Assembly (NCBI GenBank): GCA_903931735.1
Contig: CAIZDL010000261.1
Coordinates: forward strand, 1-36,314
DNA length: 36,314 nucleotides
Source of the DNA: an uncultured Rhodospirillales bacterium
GTDB taxonomy: Bacteria; Pseudomonadota; Alphaproteobacteria; Azospirillales; Azospirillaceae
Direction: 5' to 3'
Position numbers and translations under genes: made by a program
Shown: piece by piece, positions 1 through 8,319 of the stretch
Numbering within the stretch: position 1 is the stretch's first letter
How the letters are laid out: the number at the start of each line of letters is the position of its first letter
Notes under the pieces: model-generated
The model's database searches: none
Told to the model about the DNA's origin: nothing
The model's input: the letters and a program-made list of their open reading frames with translations, nothing else

Positions 1-110
1 AACGCCGCCGGCCCCCAAATCTGCCAATGGACCGGGTTATCTTTATGCTGAAGCAGATAGGGGCTGGTTTCCCCCGCCATCTGATTAACGGCCACAGGCA
101 AATTCGACAT
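1..110 (-). CDS. YyaL/DUF255-type thioredoxin-fold protein, N-terminal fragment
   Basis: This is the first 36 codons of a gene that runs off the left edge, starting at ATG 110-108 on the minus strand. The peptide contains AGETSPYLLQHKDNPVHW, which closely matches the signature at the start of the DUF255 thioredoxin-like domain of YyaL/SSP411 (spermatogenesis-associated protein 20-like) proteins. A purine-rich GGGGAGG lies about 12 nt upstream. The family is usually 650-700 residues, with this domain followed by a glycosidase-like helical barrel. Its biochemical role is not well defined. It diverges from the ferredoxin-like gene, sharing a short intergenic region. The family call is firm from the motif, but nothing can be said about the rest of the protein. 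Confidence 0.85.
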   Translation of the reverse strand, partial: MSNLPVAVNQMAGETSPYLLQHKDNPVHWQIWGPAA

Positions 111-142
111 GACGGTTAGTTTCCTCCCCAAGATAAGCTATC

Positions 143-148
143 TATAAT
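143..148 (+). promoter_or_regulatory. Candidate -10 box (TATAAT) for the ferredoxin-mnmE transcript
   Basis: A perfect TATAAT lies 35 nt before the ATG at 183. It overlaps another possible in-frame ATG at 147, which therefore cannot easily serve as a start on a transcript from this promoter. No good -35 hexamer is visible 16-18 nt upstream, so this rests on the -10 match and its position in a divergent gap. Confidence 0.35.
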
Positions 149-182
149 GGCAGACCCTATCAGTCAACTCGGAGCCCCGGTT

Positions 183-548
183 ATGAGCGAGCCAGCCCCT
201 TACTACCGCGCCCACCTCTTCTTTTGCACCCATAAACGGGATGAGGATTATCAGCGCCGGGGCTGCGGGCACTTCGATGCCGACGCCATGGCCAAAAGCC
301 TTAAGGCGGTGGTCAAAGAGCGCGGGCTGAGCAAAGAAATCCGCGTTAACATGGCCGGCTGCCTGCACCGCTGCCGCCACGAGCCGGTGGTGGTGGTGTA
401 TCCCGAAGGCGTTTGGTACAGCTTTGGCAGTGACGCCGATCTGCTGGAGATTTTAGAGACCCATCTCATTGTGGGGAAGCGCGTGACGCGGCTGCTCCTT
501 CCCGACCGGGGCGAGGAGCCTTTGGGTCAACACCATAAGCCGAGATAG
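183..548 (+). CDS. Small (2Fe-2S) ferredoxin-like protein, thioredoxin-like fold
   Basis: A 121-residue protein resembling the short thioredoxin-like [2Fe-2S] ferredoxins. These carry a CxnC pair near the N-terminus and a second CxxxC pair in the middle. Here FFCTHKR and RRGCGH form the first pair and AGCLHRCRHEP the second, followed by VVVYPEGVWYSF, a stretch typical of the family. It is probably a cytoplasmic electron carrier; no partner is evident. I chose ATG 183 over the in-frame ATG 147. The 183 start has GGAG 8-9 nt upstream and homologues begin near this point, while 147 lies inside a TATAAT. It ends 3 nt before mnmE, so the two are probably co-transcribed. Confidence 0.8.
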   Translation: MSEPAPYYRAHLFFCTHKRDEDYQRRGCGHFDADAMAKSLKAVVKERGLSKEIRVNMAGCLHRCRHEPVVVVYPEGVWYSFGSDADLLEILETHLIVGKRVTRLLLPDRGEEPLGQHHKPR

Positions 549-551
549 GCA

Positions 552-1883
552 ATGCTGGTTGACACCATTTTTGCGCTTGCAAGCGGCCGGGGCCGGGCCG
601 CAATCGCCGTGTTGCGCCTCTCCGGGCCGGCCGCCGGGGCCGCCCTTTCGGCGCTTACCGGCCGGGTCCCGCCCACGCCGCGCGCCGCAACCCTCACCGC
701 CTTGCGCCACCCCAAGACCTTGGAGCTGCTCGACCGCGCCTTAGTGCTGTGGTTTCCCGCGCCCCACAGCCAAACCGGGGAGGACCTCGCCGAGTTGCAC
801 CTTCACGGAGGGCGGGCGGTTATCGACGGCGTGGTCGAGGCGCTCGGCGCCGAGCCGGGCCTGCGCGCCGCCGAGCCTGGGGAATTCACCCGTCGCGCCT
901 TCGAAAACCACAAACTCGATCTTACTGAAGCCGAAGCCATCGCCGATTTGGTCGACGCCGAAACCGCGTCTCAGCGCCGTCTCGCACTGGAACAACACGG
1001 CGGCACGTTGGGGCGGCTCTATGAAGGCTGGCGCGCTCGGCTGGTCCGCCTGCTCGCCCATATCGAAGCCGGAATCGACTTCCCCGAAGAAGACCTGCCC
1101 GAGACCCTCGACGCCGACGCACGGGCGGAGCTTGTGCGGTTGAGTGGGGATCTCGCAGACCATCTCAACGATGGCCGACGGGGCGAACGGTTGCGCAGCG
1201 GCCTGTCAGTGGCCATCATTGGGCCACCCAACGCCGGTAAATCCAGCCTGTTAAACGCTCTGGCACGGCGCGAGGCTGCAATCGTTTCCGCCCAATCCGG
1301 CACCACTCGCGATGTTATCGAGGTTCATTTGGATTTAGGCGGCTACCCCCTAATTGTTGCCGATACTGCCGGCCTTCGCGAAAGTACCGACGAAATCGAA
1401 CAAGAAGGCATCCGCCGAGCCCGCGACCGCGCCGCTCATGCTGACATAAAACTCGCGATATTCGATGGCGCGCTATGGCCCCACCGCGACCCGGCCACCG
1501 AACACCTCATCGACGATGCAACCTTGGTCGTCGTTAACAAGCTAGATCGGCACGGCATTGTTGCCCCCATGGTTGGGACTAAAGCTGCTTACGCGGTCTC
1601 GGTTCTCTCGGGTGCGGGGCTGCCGGAGTTAATCGCCGGCCTAACCGCCCTCGCCGCCCGTTTGGCGGACACCGGCGGGCGCCCAACTCTGACGCGAGCC
1701 CGGCATCGTCTCGCCCTCAAAGACTGCCTCGGAGCCTTGCGGCGAGCGGAAAGCGCGTCATTGCCCGAGCTTGCCGCGGAGGATGTTCGCCTTGCCACCC
1801 GCGCCCTTGGTCGCATCACCGGCCGGGTCGCGATCGACGAGGTGCTCGATGTAATATTTCGTGACTTCTGTATCGGGAAGTGA
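552..1883 (+). CDS. mnmE: tRNA uridine-5-carboxymethylaminomethyl modification GTPase MnmE
   Basis: MnmE (TrmE) is the GTPase half of the MnmE-MnmG complex, which installs cmnm5/nm5 groups at wobble U34 of certain tRNAs. The 443-residue length is normal. The N-terminal tetrahydrofolate-binding domain holds the family stretch [18 protein letters not shown]. The G domain has GPPNAGKS at 224-231 (P loop), DTAGL at 271-275 (G3) and NKLD at 329-332 (G4). The protein ends in the hallmark FCIGK, whose Cys is needed for modification. It is followed immediately by mnmG, and the mnmE stop codon abuts a parS site. Codon use is GC-rich like its neighbours, and I see nothing degenerate. Confidence 0.97.
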   Translation: MLVDTIFALASGRGRAAIAVLRLSGPAAGAALSALTGRVPPTPRAATLTALRHPKTLELLDRALVLWFPAPHSQTGEDLAELHLHGGRAVIDGVVEALGAEPGLRAAEPGEFTRRAFENHKLDLTEAEAIADLVDAETASQRRLALEQHGGTLGRLYEGWRARLVRLLAHIEAGIDFPEEDLPETLDADARAELVRLSGDLADHLNDGRRGERLRSGLSVAIIGPPNAGKSSLLNALARREAAIVSAQSGTTRDVIEVHLDLGGYPLIVADTAGLRESTDEIEQEGIRRARDRAAHADIKLAIFDGALWPHRDPATEHLIDDATLVVVNKLDRHGIVAPMVGTKAAYAVSVLSGAGLPELIAGLTALAARLADTGGRPTLTRARHRLALKDCLGALRRAESASLPELAAEDVRLATRALGRITGRVAIDEVLDVIFRDFCIGK

Positions 1884-1899
1884 CGTTTCACGTGAAACA
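1884..1899. other. parS: parS centromere site 1 (ParB binding)
   Basis: The 14-bp core GTTTCACGTGAAAC (1885-1898) is a perfect palindrome. It matches the near-universal chromosomal parS consensus TGTTTCACGTGAAACA at 15 of 16 positions, with C replacing the first T. It starts directly after the mnmE stop codon, in the 38-nt gap before the preferred mnmG start. parA and parB lie about 3 kb downstream, which supports the assignment. Confidence 0.93.
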
Positions 1900-1921
1900 T
1901 TGTCCGGGGATCACCAACGCT

Positions 1922-3820
1922 ATGATCCGTTACGACGTGATTGTGATCGGCGCCGGCCATGCTGGCTGTGAGGCCGCGGCGGCTGCGGCCCGATTGGGCG
2001 CGCGCACCCTGTTACTCACACACCGCCTCGACACCATTGGCGAGATGTCGTGTAACCCGGCAATTGGTGGCCTGGCAAAAGGGCACCTAGTGAAAGAGGT
2101 CGACGCGCTAGACGGCCTGATGGGCCGCGCCATCGACAAGGCAGGAATTCAATTTCGCATCTTAAACAAAAGCAAAGGCCCGGCGGTGCGGGGACCTCGG
2201 GCACAAGCCGACCGCAAACTCTATCGTCAGGCAATGCGCGCGCTGTTAGATGACCAGCCCGGACTCGATATTCTCGCTGGCACGGCGGAAGATTTAGTAA
2301 CCGACGCTAGTGGAACCATCTGCGGTGTAATAACGGCAGAGGGAACCGAGATAGCCGCCGGCGCGGTGGTGATCACCACCGGGACTTTTTTGCGCGGCCT
2401 GATCCACATCGGGGCCGACACCCACCCTGCCGGTCGTATCGGCGAGCCCCCCTCGCTTGGATTGTCGGCGGCGTTGACTCGGCTGGGATTTACCCTCGGC
2501 AGACTAAAGACCGGCACACCCCCGCGCCTTTCTGGCCGGAGCATCAATTGGGCCAGCATCGAGAGCCAGCCGGGTGATGATCCGCCCCAGCCTTTTTCGA
2601 CCCTGACGGAAAAAATCACCAACCCACAACTGCCCTGCGGCGTAACCTGGACGACGCCCTCGGTTCACGCGCTTATTCGCGCCAATCTCGCGCGCGCACC
2701 GCTCTATACCGGGCAAATTACCGGCGTCGGCCCCCGTTATTGCCCCTCGATCGAGGATAAGGTGGTGCGCTTCGCCGATAAGGAGCGCCACCAGATATTT
2801 CTAGAGCCTGAAGGACTGGATGACGACACGGTATATCCCAACGGCATTTCGACCTCACTGCCCCGGGATATTCAAGAGGCCATTTTGCCGATGATCCCGG
2901 GGCTGGAGAAGGTCGTCATGCTTCGGCCAGGCTACGCGATCGAATATGATTATATCGACCCGCGCGAGCTAACGCCTTCACTAGAGACCCGCCGCGTCCC
3001 ACGGCTCTTTCTCGCCGGACAAATCAATGGCACCACCGGCTACGAAGAAGCCGCCGCCCAAGGGCTGATCGCCGGGCTCAACGCCGCAATCAGCGTTGCT
3101 GCCAGCTGGGGAACCGGGAGAACAGCCGAGCCCTTCGTTATCGACCGCGCCGAAGCCTACATTGGGGTGATGATCGATGATTTGGTTACCCAAGGCACCA
3201 GCGAGCCCTACCGGATGTTCACCTCGCGCGCCGAATATCGACTGCTGCTCCGGGCTGACAATGCCGATCAAAGGCTAACCACGCGCGGGCTCGCGCTTGG
3301 TTGCGTCGGCGCCGAACGAGCAAAGCACTTTAGCAGCTTCGCAACCGCCCTTGAATCCGCCCGCACCCGAATGGCATGGTTGGGCGGCACACCGACCGAG
3401 CTAAAACGCGCTGGTCTGGCCGTCAACCAAGACGGCATTCGACGCAGCGCCACCGACCTGCTTCGATACCCGGATATCACCCTGGCCGAGTTGGCGCGCC
3501 TTTGGCCCGATCTCGGCCAGTTCCCTGCCGCCGTCGGGGAGCAAATCGAAACCGACGGGAAATATGCCGGCTATCTGCAACGCCAGGAGACCGATATTCG
3601 CGCGTTTCGCAAGGATGAAGCGTTGGCGTTGCCTGCGACCATCGACTATAACGCCATCGGCAGCCTATCAACCGAGGTTCGGCAAAAGCTTCAACAGGCC
3701 CAGCCCGCAACGCTGGGGGCAGCGGCCCGCATTCCCGGCGTGACAGCGGCAGCCATGACGACGCTGCTTCGCCATGTGAAGCGGCGTCCGGCGCGGTTGG
3801 AGGGTTTTGATGCTTCCTAA
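1922..3820 (+). CDS. mnmG: tRNA uridine-5-carboxymethylaminomethyl modification enzyme MnmG (GidA)
   Basis: MnmG is the FAD-dependent partner of MnmE in wobble-uridine modification. With ATG 1922 the protein is 632 residues, the usual size. The FAD-binding GAGHAG is at 10-15, followed by the family signature around [15 protein letters not shown], and later [16 protein letters not shown]. An in-frame GTG at 1880 would add 14 residues, but those are encoded by the parS site and its flank. ATG 1922 gives the normal start ([15 protein letters not shown]), though its ribosome site (GGGGA about 12 nt upstream) is weak. The 3' end overlaps rsmG by 11 nt. Confidence 0.96.
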   Translation: MIRYDVIVIGAGHAGCEAAAAAARLGARTLLLTHRLDTIGEMSCNPAIGGLAKGHLVKEVDALDGLMGRAIDKAGIQFRILNKSKGPAVRGPRAQADRKLYRQAMRALLDDQPGLDILAGTAEDLVTDASGTICGVITAEGTEIAAGAVVITTGTFLRGLIHIGADTHPAGRIGEPPSLGLSAALTRLGFTLGRLKTGTPPRLSGRSINWASIESQPGDDPPQPFSTLTEKITNPQLPCGVTWTTPSVHALIRANLARAPLYTGQITGVGPRYCPSIEDKVVRFADKERHQIFLEPEGLDDDTVYPNGISTSLPRDIQEAILPMIPGLEKVVMLRPGYAIEYDYIDPRELTPSLETRRVPRLFLAGQINGTTGYEEAAAQGLIAGLNAAISVAASWGTGRTAEPFVIDRAEAYIGVMIDDLVTQGTSEPYRMFTSRAEYRLLLRADNADQRLTTRGLALGCVGAERAKHFSSFATALESARTRMAWLGGTPTELKRAGLAVNQDGIRRSATDLLRYPDITLAELARLWPDLGQFPAAVGEQIETDGKYAGYLQRQETDIRAFRKDEALALPATIDYNAIGSLSTEVRQKLQQAQPATLGAAARIPGVTAAAMTTLLRHVKRRPARLEGFDAS

Positions 3821-4433
3821 TCTTCTCCCCCCGCTTACCGCCGAGGCGTTCCAGACCGTGACCGGCGTTTCACGTGAAACAATGGCCCGACTCGACACTT
3901 ACCTAACGCACCTAATTAAATGGCAACCGCGAATCAACTTGGTGAGCAACGCGACGCTCCGCGACCCCTGGCGGCGCCACTTTCTCGATTCGGCCCAGCT
4001 TTTCCGCTATCTGCCGGGAGCGACGCAAACCATTGCCGACCTGGGCAGCGGCGCCGGCTTCCCCGGCTTGGTACTGGCGATTCTCGGCGTTCCCCAGGTC
4101 CATTTAGTCGAGAGTGACCAACGCAAGGTTGCGTTTTTGCGGACGGTCGCGGCGGCCACCGAGGTTAAGCCAACCCTGCACCCCGCGCGGATCGAGGCGA
4201 TTGTCGACATTCAAGCCGATGTTGTGACCGCCCGCGCGTTAGCCCCCCTTGCGCCCCTTATCGAGTATGCGCTACCATTGCTTGGTCCGAGAGGGGTTTG
4301 CCTCTTTCTCAAGGGCGGTAAGGTCGAGGGCGAGCTAGCCTGCTGCCGACGGGCAATGACCGTCGAACGGTTCGAGAGCATAGCCGATCCCTCGGGTGCC
4401 ATCCTACGCCTCAGCGCGATATCGCCCACCTAA
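3810..4433 (+). CDS. rsmG: 16S rRNA (guanine527-N7)-methyltransferase RsmG (GidB)
   Basis: RsmG methylates N7 of G527 in 16S rRNA using S-adenosylmethionine; loss of it is known to give low-level streptomycin resistance. The 207-residue protein has the family N-terminal segment with INLVSN and HFLDSAQL. The SAM-binding loop LGSGAGFPG is at 78-86, and the acidic VESDQRK follows. Start ATG 3810 has GGAGGG about 5 nt upstream and overlaps the end of mnmG; an adjacent TTG at 3807 is less likely. Codons 19-24 (VSRET region) coincide with a parS site, so this stretch is constrained by ParB binding as well as coding. Confidence 0.95.
   Translation: MLPNLLPPLTAEAFQTVTGVSRETMARLDTYLTHLIKWQPRINLVSNATLRDPWRRHFLDSAQLFRYLPGATQTIADLGSGAGFPGLVLAILGVPQVHLVESDQRKVAFLRTVAAATEVKPTLHPARIEAIVDIQADVVTARALAPLAPLIEYALPLLGPRGVCLFLKGGKVEGELACCRRAMTVERFESIADPSGAILRLSAISPT
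3866..3881. other. parS: parS centromere site 2, inside rsmG
   Basis: The same perfect 14-bp palindrome GTTTCACGTGAAAC (3867-3880) appears here, again with C in place of the first consensus T and A at the last position. It lies in the coding sequence of rsmG and encodes part of GVSRET. It is about 2 kb from site 1 and about 600 bp before parA. I found no third copy by eye in the window. Confidence 0.93.
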
Positions 4434-4459
4434 GGCAACCGTCCGGCCAGGAGGCCACC

Positions 4460-5245
4460 ATGTCACGATGTCGTATTATCGCCGTCGCCAATCAAAAGGG
4501 CGGGGTCGGGAAAACCACTACTGCGATTAACCTCGCCACCGCTCTGGCGGCCGTGGGCAAAAAGGTGCTGGTCATCGATTTTGACCCCCAGGGCAACGCT
4601 TCAACCGGCCTCGGCATCCCGCGCAATAAGCGCAATGCCGGAAGCTATGATCTGTTGTTCGAAGATGTGAGCCTCGATGCCGTGGTGACCGCCTCGCCCA
4701 TCCCCGACTTGTGGGTGGTCACCTCTTCGGTTGAGCTTTCCGGCGCCGAAGTCGAGTTGGTCAACGTGGAAAATCGAGAATTCCGGTTGCGCACTGCGCT
4801 GCGCAAAACCAGCATCGCCTTTGATTACGTGTTGATCGATTGCCCGCCAGCGCTCGGACTGCTCACGCTGAATGCCCTCGTCGCGGCCGATGCCGTGCTG
4901 GTACCGCTGCAATGCGAGTTTTATGCCCTAGAGGGGCTTAGCCACTTGGTGCGGACCATCGAGCGTGTCAAGCGCACCTTCAACCCCGCCCTCGACATTC
5001 AAGGCGTGGTGCTCACGATGTTTGATAAGCGGAATAATCTTTCGGAGTCGGTTGCCGCCGACGTGCGCGGCTTTTTTGGGGAGAAGGTCTACGACACCGT
5101 GATTCCCCGTAATGTCCGAGTGTCGGAGGCACCGTCTTATGGCAAGCCGGCGATCATTTATGATATGCGCTGCCCTGGCAGCCAAGCCTATCTTCATCTC
5201 GCTGGTGAAGTCTTAAAACGCGAACATAAAAGGGTAGCGGCGTGA
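4460..5245 (+). CDS. parA: Chromosome-partitioning ATPase ParA (Soj)
   Basis: ParA is the deviant-Walker ATPase that binds DNA non-specifically and pulls ParB-parS complexes during origin segregation. The 261-residue size fits the short chromosomal class, which lacks the N-terminal HTH of plasmid ParAs. The deviant Walker A KGGVGKTT is at 13-20 with the signature lysine near its start. FDPQGNASTGLG (Walker A' region) and LIDCPPALGLLTLNAL (Walker B region) follow. A good ribosome site, AGGAGG, is 7-8 nt before ATG 4460. It overlaps parB by 4 nt (GTGA), so the two are translationally coupled. Confidence 0.97.
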   Translation: MSRCRIIAVANQKGGVGKTTTAINLATALAAVGKKVLVIDFDPQGNASTGLGIPRNKRNAGSYDLLFEDVSLDAVVTASPIPDLWVVTSSVELSGAEVELVNVENREFRLRTALRKTSIAFDYVLIDCPPALGLLTLNALVAADAVLVPLQCEFYALEGLSHLVRTIERVKRTFNPALDIQGVVLTMFDKRNNLSESVAADVRGFFGEKVYDTVIPRNVRVSEAPSYGKPAIIYDMRCPGSQAYLHLAGEVLKREHKRVAA

Positions 5246-6144
5246 GCGAAGACACGAAAAAGTCCGAAGGCGGCAAACGGGGCAGTCTGGGCCGGGGCCT
5301 TTCGGCCCTCTTTGGCGAAGCCAGCGAAGACTATACCTCCCTCGATCGCGCCCGGCAAACCAAACAAATTCCGGTCGAGTTTCTCCACCCCGGCCGTTTC
5401 CAGCCGCGCCGCAGGTTCGATGAAACCTCAATCGCCGAACTCACCCAGTCGGTCAAGGAAAAGGGTATTATACAACCATTACTTGTCCGCAAGCACCCCG
5501 ACCGGGCCAACGCTTTTGAAATTATCGCGGGCGAACGCCGCTGGCGCGCGGCCCAGGCCGGTGGCCTGCACGAGGTCCCGGTTGTGGTCCGCGATCTTAC
5601 CGACCGCGAGGCGCTGGAACTCTCGATCATCGAAAACGTTCAGCGCCAGGACCTCACAGCCCTGGAAGAGGCCGAGGGCTATCGTCGGTTGCTCGACGAA
5701 TTTCAACACACCCAGGAGGATTTGGCGCGCTCCCTCGGGAAAAGCCGCAGCCACATCGCCAACACGCTGCGCCTGATGGCGCTGCCCGACCAGATTAAAA
5801 CGATGCTGGACGATGGCAAACTCACCGCCGGTCACGCCCGGGCGCTGCTCACCGCCATCAACCCGGTGGCGTTGGCCGAAAAGGTGGTGGCCGATGGCTT
5901 GAACGTCCGCCAAACCGAGGCGTTGGCGAAGGCCCAGGACCTTGCCGCCGCCCGTCCCGAGTCTGTTGCATCAAGATCGGCGGCCGAGAAGGACGCCGAC
6001 TTGCTCAGCCTTGAAGACAGCCTATCGGAACAATTGGGGCTAAAGGTGCTGATCGCCACCCGTGGCAAGGGCGGCTCCCTCACCATTCATTACAAGTCGC
6101 TTGACCAGTTGGACGATGTTTTGCGCCGGCTGACCACCGACTGA
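5242..6144 (+). CDS. parB: Chromosome-partitioning CTPase/DNA-binding protein ParB (Spo0J)
   Basis: ParB binds parS, loads and spreads as a CTP-dependent DNA clamp, and stimulates ParA. The 300-residue protein starts at GTG 5242, overlapping the parA stop. The N-terminal tail has GRGLSALFGE, typical of alphaproteobacterial ParB and near the ParA-interacting segment. The CTP-binding domain carries the catalytic-type GERRWRA and ENVQRQDLTALEEA. The central HTH region includes LGKSRSHIANTLRLMALP, and a short C-terminal dimerisation domain follows. Both parS sites it would recognise lie within 4.2 kb upstream. Confidence 0.97.
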   Translation: MSEDTKKSEGGKRGSLGRGLSALFGEASEDYTSLDRARQTKQIPVEFLHPGRFQPRRRFDETSIAELTQSVKEKGIIQPLLVRKHPDRANAFEIIAGERRWRAAQAGGLHEVPVVVRDLTDREALELSIIENVQRQDLTALEEAEGYRRLLDEFQHTQEDLARSLGKSRSHIANTLRLMALPDQIKTMLDDGKLTAGHARALLTAINPVALAEKVVADGLNVRQTEALAKAQDLAAARPESVASRSAAEKDADLLSLEDSLSEQLGLKVLIATRGKGGSLTIHYKSLDQLDDVLRRLTTD

Positions 6145-6183
6145 GGACTTGCCAGCGCTGAGAGCCTGTTGCTCTAATTTTCT

Positions 6184-6243
6184 GTTTTTAGAGCGGGTCA
6201 ACGCTGCCGGGTGGGTCCCCCTTTCGCACCCCGCTCTAAAAAC
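6184..6243. terminator. Long inverted repeat between convergent parB and Tim44-like genes
   Basis: Perfect 14-nt arms GTTTTTAGAGCGGG (6184-6197) and CCCGCTCTAAAAAC (6230-6243) flank a 32-nt loop. The outer A/T ends give a U-tract in either direction, so it can act as a bidirectional terminator for the convergent genes ending at 6144 and 6295. A competing inner hairpin GGGTG/CACCC (6209-6213 with 6227-6231) shares bases with the right arm. The loop is longer than in a classic intrinsic terminator. Confidence 0.6.
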
Positions 6244-6294
6244 CGCCAGCCGCCGCCCTAACTCTGGGTGTCGGACCGCTGCTTGACTCACCGC

Positions 6295-6978
6295 TTAATT
6301 CGGAATGCGGGTTTCAACCAAAGACCAGTTGGGGTTGCCCCCCCGCGTATCCCGGGCAAAGGTCCAGATATCGATAATTTCCAGCAGCCGATCGGGATCA
6401 CCATCGATCAGTTTGCCATCTGGGCCATGAGTGGTCATGACCTGATCGCTCACAAACTTCACCGTCACCAACGCCATCCGGCCATCGACCCCGGCTTCCA
6501 GAACGTCGGCGTCTTTAACCCGCTCGATTGTGGTTTCATGCCGCTCGCCGGCCGCAACCCGCCGCTGAATTTCAGCAGCGAAGCTTTCATAAACCGGGTC
6601 GCTCAGCAAGGGACGCAACACCCCGGTATCCCCGCCAGCGTAAGCGCCGACGATCATGCTGAACGCTCCGCGCGCCCCTTGAAGGAACGACTTTTCCTCA
6701 AAGCCGGGGTCCGCCGCCTTGACCCGCGCCAACCCGGCCGCGAGTGAAAAAGCCTGATCCTGATCGGTGGCGCTCGAGTCGACCCCGCCCCGCCCCCGAT
6801 CGGGCATAGGAATGACATTATCCGGCACCCCTTCGGCGCCACGGTCGATCGCGAATGGATTGGGGCGCGGGCGCTCCTCTCCATGTCGGCGTCCGAGAAC
6901 GCTCCTTAAGCGGTAAACCAGGAAACCGGCGATCAATGCGAAGACGATAATGTCCAAACCGAAGAATCCTTCGCCCAT
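6295..6978 (-). CDS. Tim44-like (TimA) domain membrane-anchored protein
   Basis: A 227-residue protein with one N-terminal membrane segment (about residues 6-24, FGLDIIVFALIAGFLVYRL). A polar, proline- and charge-rich linker follows, then a C-terminal Tim44-like domain (about 85-225) with KSFLQGARGAFSMIVGAYAGGD and the end IDIWTFARDTRGGNPNWSLVETR. This layout matches bacterial Tim44/TimA homologues, found mainly in alphaproteobacteria and related to the mitochondrial import-motor anchor. In bacteria the role is membrane-associated and not well settled. GAGG lies just upstream of the start. It diverges from fxsA and sits close to secB, the usual alphaproteobacterial arrangement. Confidence 0.88.
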   Translation of the reverse strand: MGEGFFGLDIIVFALIAGFLVYRLRSVLGRRHGEERPRPNPFAIDRGAEGVPDNVIPMPDRGRGGVDSSATDQDQAFSLAAGLARVKAADPGFEEKSFLQGARGAFSMIVGAYAGGDTGVLRPLLSDPVYESFAAEIQRRVAAGERHETTIERVKDADVLEAGVDGRMALVTVKFVSDQVMTTHGPDGKLIDGDPDRLLEIIDIWTFARDTRGGNPNWSLVETRIPN

Positions 6979-7041
6979 AGTCCTCGTCCCAACGGGTTCA
7001 AGCTAGACCCTGCCGCAGAAGGGCTTTACCTCTAACGCACC

Positions 7042-7069
7042 GCCCCCTGCTACAGGCCCCCTGCCACAG
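7042..7069. repeat. 14-bp tandem direct repeat in the Tim44/fxsA divergent promoter region
   Basis: GCCCCCTGCTACAG (7042-7055) is followed without a gap by GCCCCCTGCCACAG (7056-7069), one mismatch between copies. It lies in the 164-bp gap between divergent genes. It could be a regulator half-site pair or a simple local duplication; no factor can be named. Confidence 0.6.
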
Positions 7070-7142
7070 GACGGCGGGACCGCCTCCAGCCGCGCTCTCG
7101 GACCCTAAATAGGCCCCGGCGCGCGAAAGAGCAAGGACAGCC

Positions 7143-7628
7143 ATGGCCCTGCGCACACCCATTCTCTTTATCATGGTTGCCGAACTGATCGTGTTCGGCT
7201 TCCTTTGTGATGTTTTCGGATTCTGGTCGGCTTTATTGCTGCTGATCGCAAGCTCGGCCTTCGGCGCGCTCCTGCTCCGGGCACAAGGCGTCACCACCCT
7301 TACCCGCATCCAACTGATGATGGAACAAGGGCAATCGCCGATTTCCGAAATCATTGAAACGCTCTGGCTTGCGGCGGCCGGTCTTTTGTTGCTGCTGCCC
7401 GGCCTGGTCACGACCCTTGCCGGGCTCGCTCTGTTGGTGCCCTTTACCCGCAGGCTGGTTGGCGGCTGGCTGATTGGTCGCTACCGCGCCTACGCTGGCG
7501 GGCAGTTTCATGTCCGCACCCAATTCAAGCAGACTGAGCCGTCACCGCCCACCAACCCCGCGCCCCCAATCGCCGACAAGCCAACCGTAATTGACGTTGA
7601 ATTTGAAGACCTGCCGCCCCGCTCTTGA
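7143..7628 (+). CDS. fxsA: FxsA family cytoplasmic-membrane protein
   Basis: A 161-residue membrane protein of the FxsA family, small inner-membrane proteins named for suppression of F exclusion of phage T7; the normal cell role is unclear. Hydrophobic segments lie at about 8-45 (PILFIMVAELIVFGF onward) and about 75-105. The family-typical GALLLRAQG sits between them, with LLLLPGLVTTLAGL later. The C-terminal 40 residues are polar and proline-rich. AAGGA lies 6 nt upstream of ATG 7143. It sits between the Tim44-like gene and secB, the common order in this class. Confidence 0.88.
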   Translation: MALRTPILFIMVAELIVFGFLCDVFGFWSALLLLIASSAFGALLLRAQGVTTLTRIQLMMEQGQSPISEIIETLWLAAAGLLLLLPGLVTTLAGLALLVPFTRRLVGGWLIGRYRAYAGGQFHVRTQFKQTEPSPPTNPAPPIADKPTVIDVEFEDLPPRS

Positions 7629-7753
7629 TGGCCCACTCGTAACGGAAGGCCCCCACTCTGGACGGGAGTCCGTTGCCGACGGCCGCCTATCCGTGCTAGC
7701 TCGTTGCGACACGTTCGTGCTTAACCGCTTACCGTCCCGGAGTTATTTGCCCG

Positions 7754-8248
7754 ATGACCACTTCATCCGACCAGCCCGACGATGGCGCTGCCAAATCCAA
7801 CGGCTCCAACGGGGCCGGGGACAGCCAACCGAGCGCGCTGCCGATCGCCATTCTTGCGCAGTATCTTAAAGACCTGTCGTTTGAAAACCCGCGCGCACCC
7901 CAAAGCCTGATGGCTGGCCAACCCGCTCCCGACGTTTCGGTTCATATCGATGTCAAGAGCAGCGCCGCCGCTGAAGGCGTCCATGAGGTGGTCCTCACAC
8001 TGCGGGTTGAAGCCAAAGCCGGCGCCGACGTGATTTTCCTCACCGAGGTGACCTACGCCGGGCTATTCCAGCTCACCGGCATCCCGGTTGAGCATCATGG
8101 CCCGGTCCTGTTGATCGAAGGGCCGCGCTTGCTGTTCCCGTTCGTGCGCAACATTGTTGCCGATGCCATCCGCAACGGCGGCTTCCCCCAGCTCTTGATC
8201 AACCCAATCGATTTTGCCGATCTCTACCGCCGCCAGCACATGCAATAG
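7754..8248 (+). CDS. secB: Protein-export chaperone SecB
   Basis: SecB is a tetrameric cytosolic chaperone that holds unfolded precursors and delivers them to SecA for export. The 164-residue protein has a polar N-terminal extension, then the core beginning ILAQYLKDLSFENP. The family stretches TLRVEAKAG, FLTEVTYAGLFQL and LLFPFVRNIVADAIRNGGFPQLLINPIDF follow. Length and motifs are normal. The ribosome site is weak (GGAG about 12 nt before ATG 7754). A strong hairpin terminator follows 20 nt after the stop. Confidence 0.96.
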   Translation: MTTSSDQPDDGAAKSNGSNGAGDSQPSALPIAILAQYLKDLSFENPRAPQSLMAGQPAPDVSVHIDVKSSAAAEGVHEVVLTLRVEAKAGADVIFLTEVTYAGLFQLTGIPVEHHGPVLLIEGPRLLFPFVRNIVADAIRNGGFPQLLINPIDFADLYRRQHMQ

Positions 8249-8268
8249 CCCATTGCGGTGGAGGAAAC

Positions 8269-8301
8269 AAAAAAAGGGGGGCCGGCGAGCCCCCCTTTTT
8301 T
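8269..8301. terminator. Bidirectional intrinsic terminator between secB and rho
   Basis: A run of seven A and six G (8269-8281) pairs with six C and six T (8290-8301) around an 8-nt loop. Because the arms end in A and T runs it works on either strand, ending both secB (+) and the hem-rho transcript (-), whose stop is at 8320. Confidence 0.9.
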
Positions 8302-8319
8302 ATGCCCCAGTCGAGTGCC

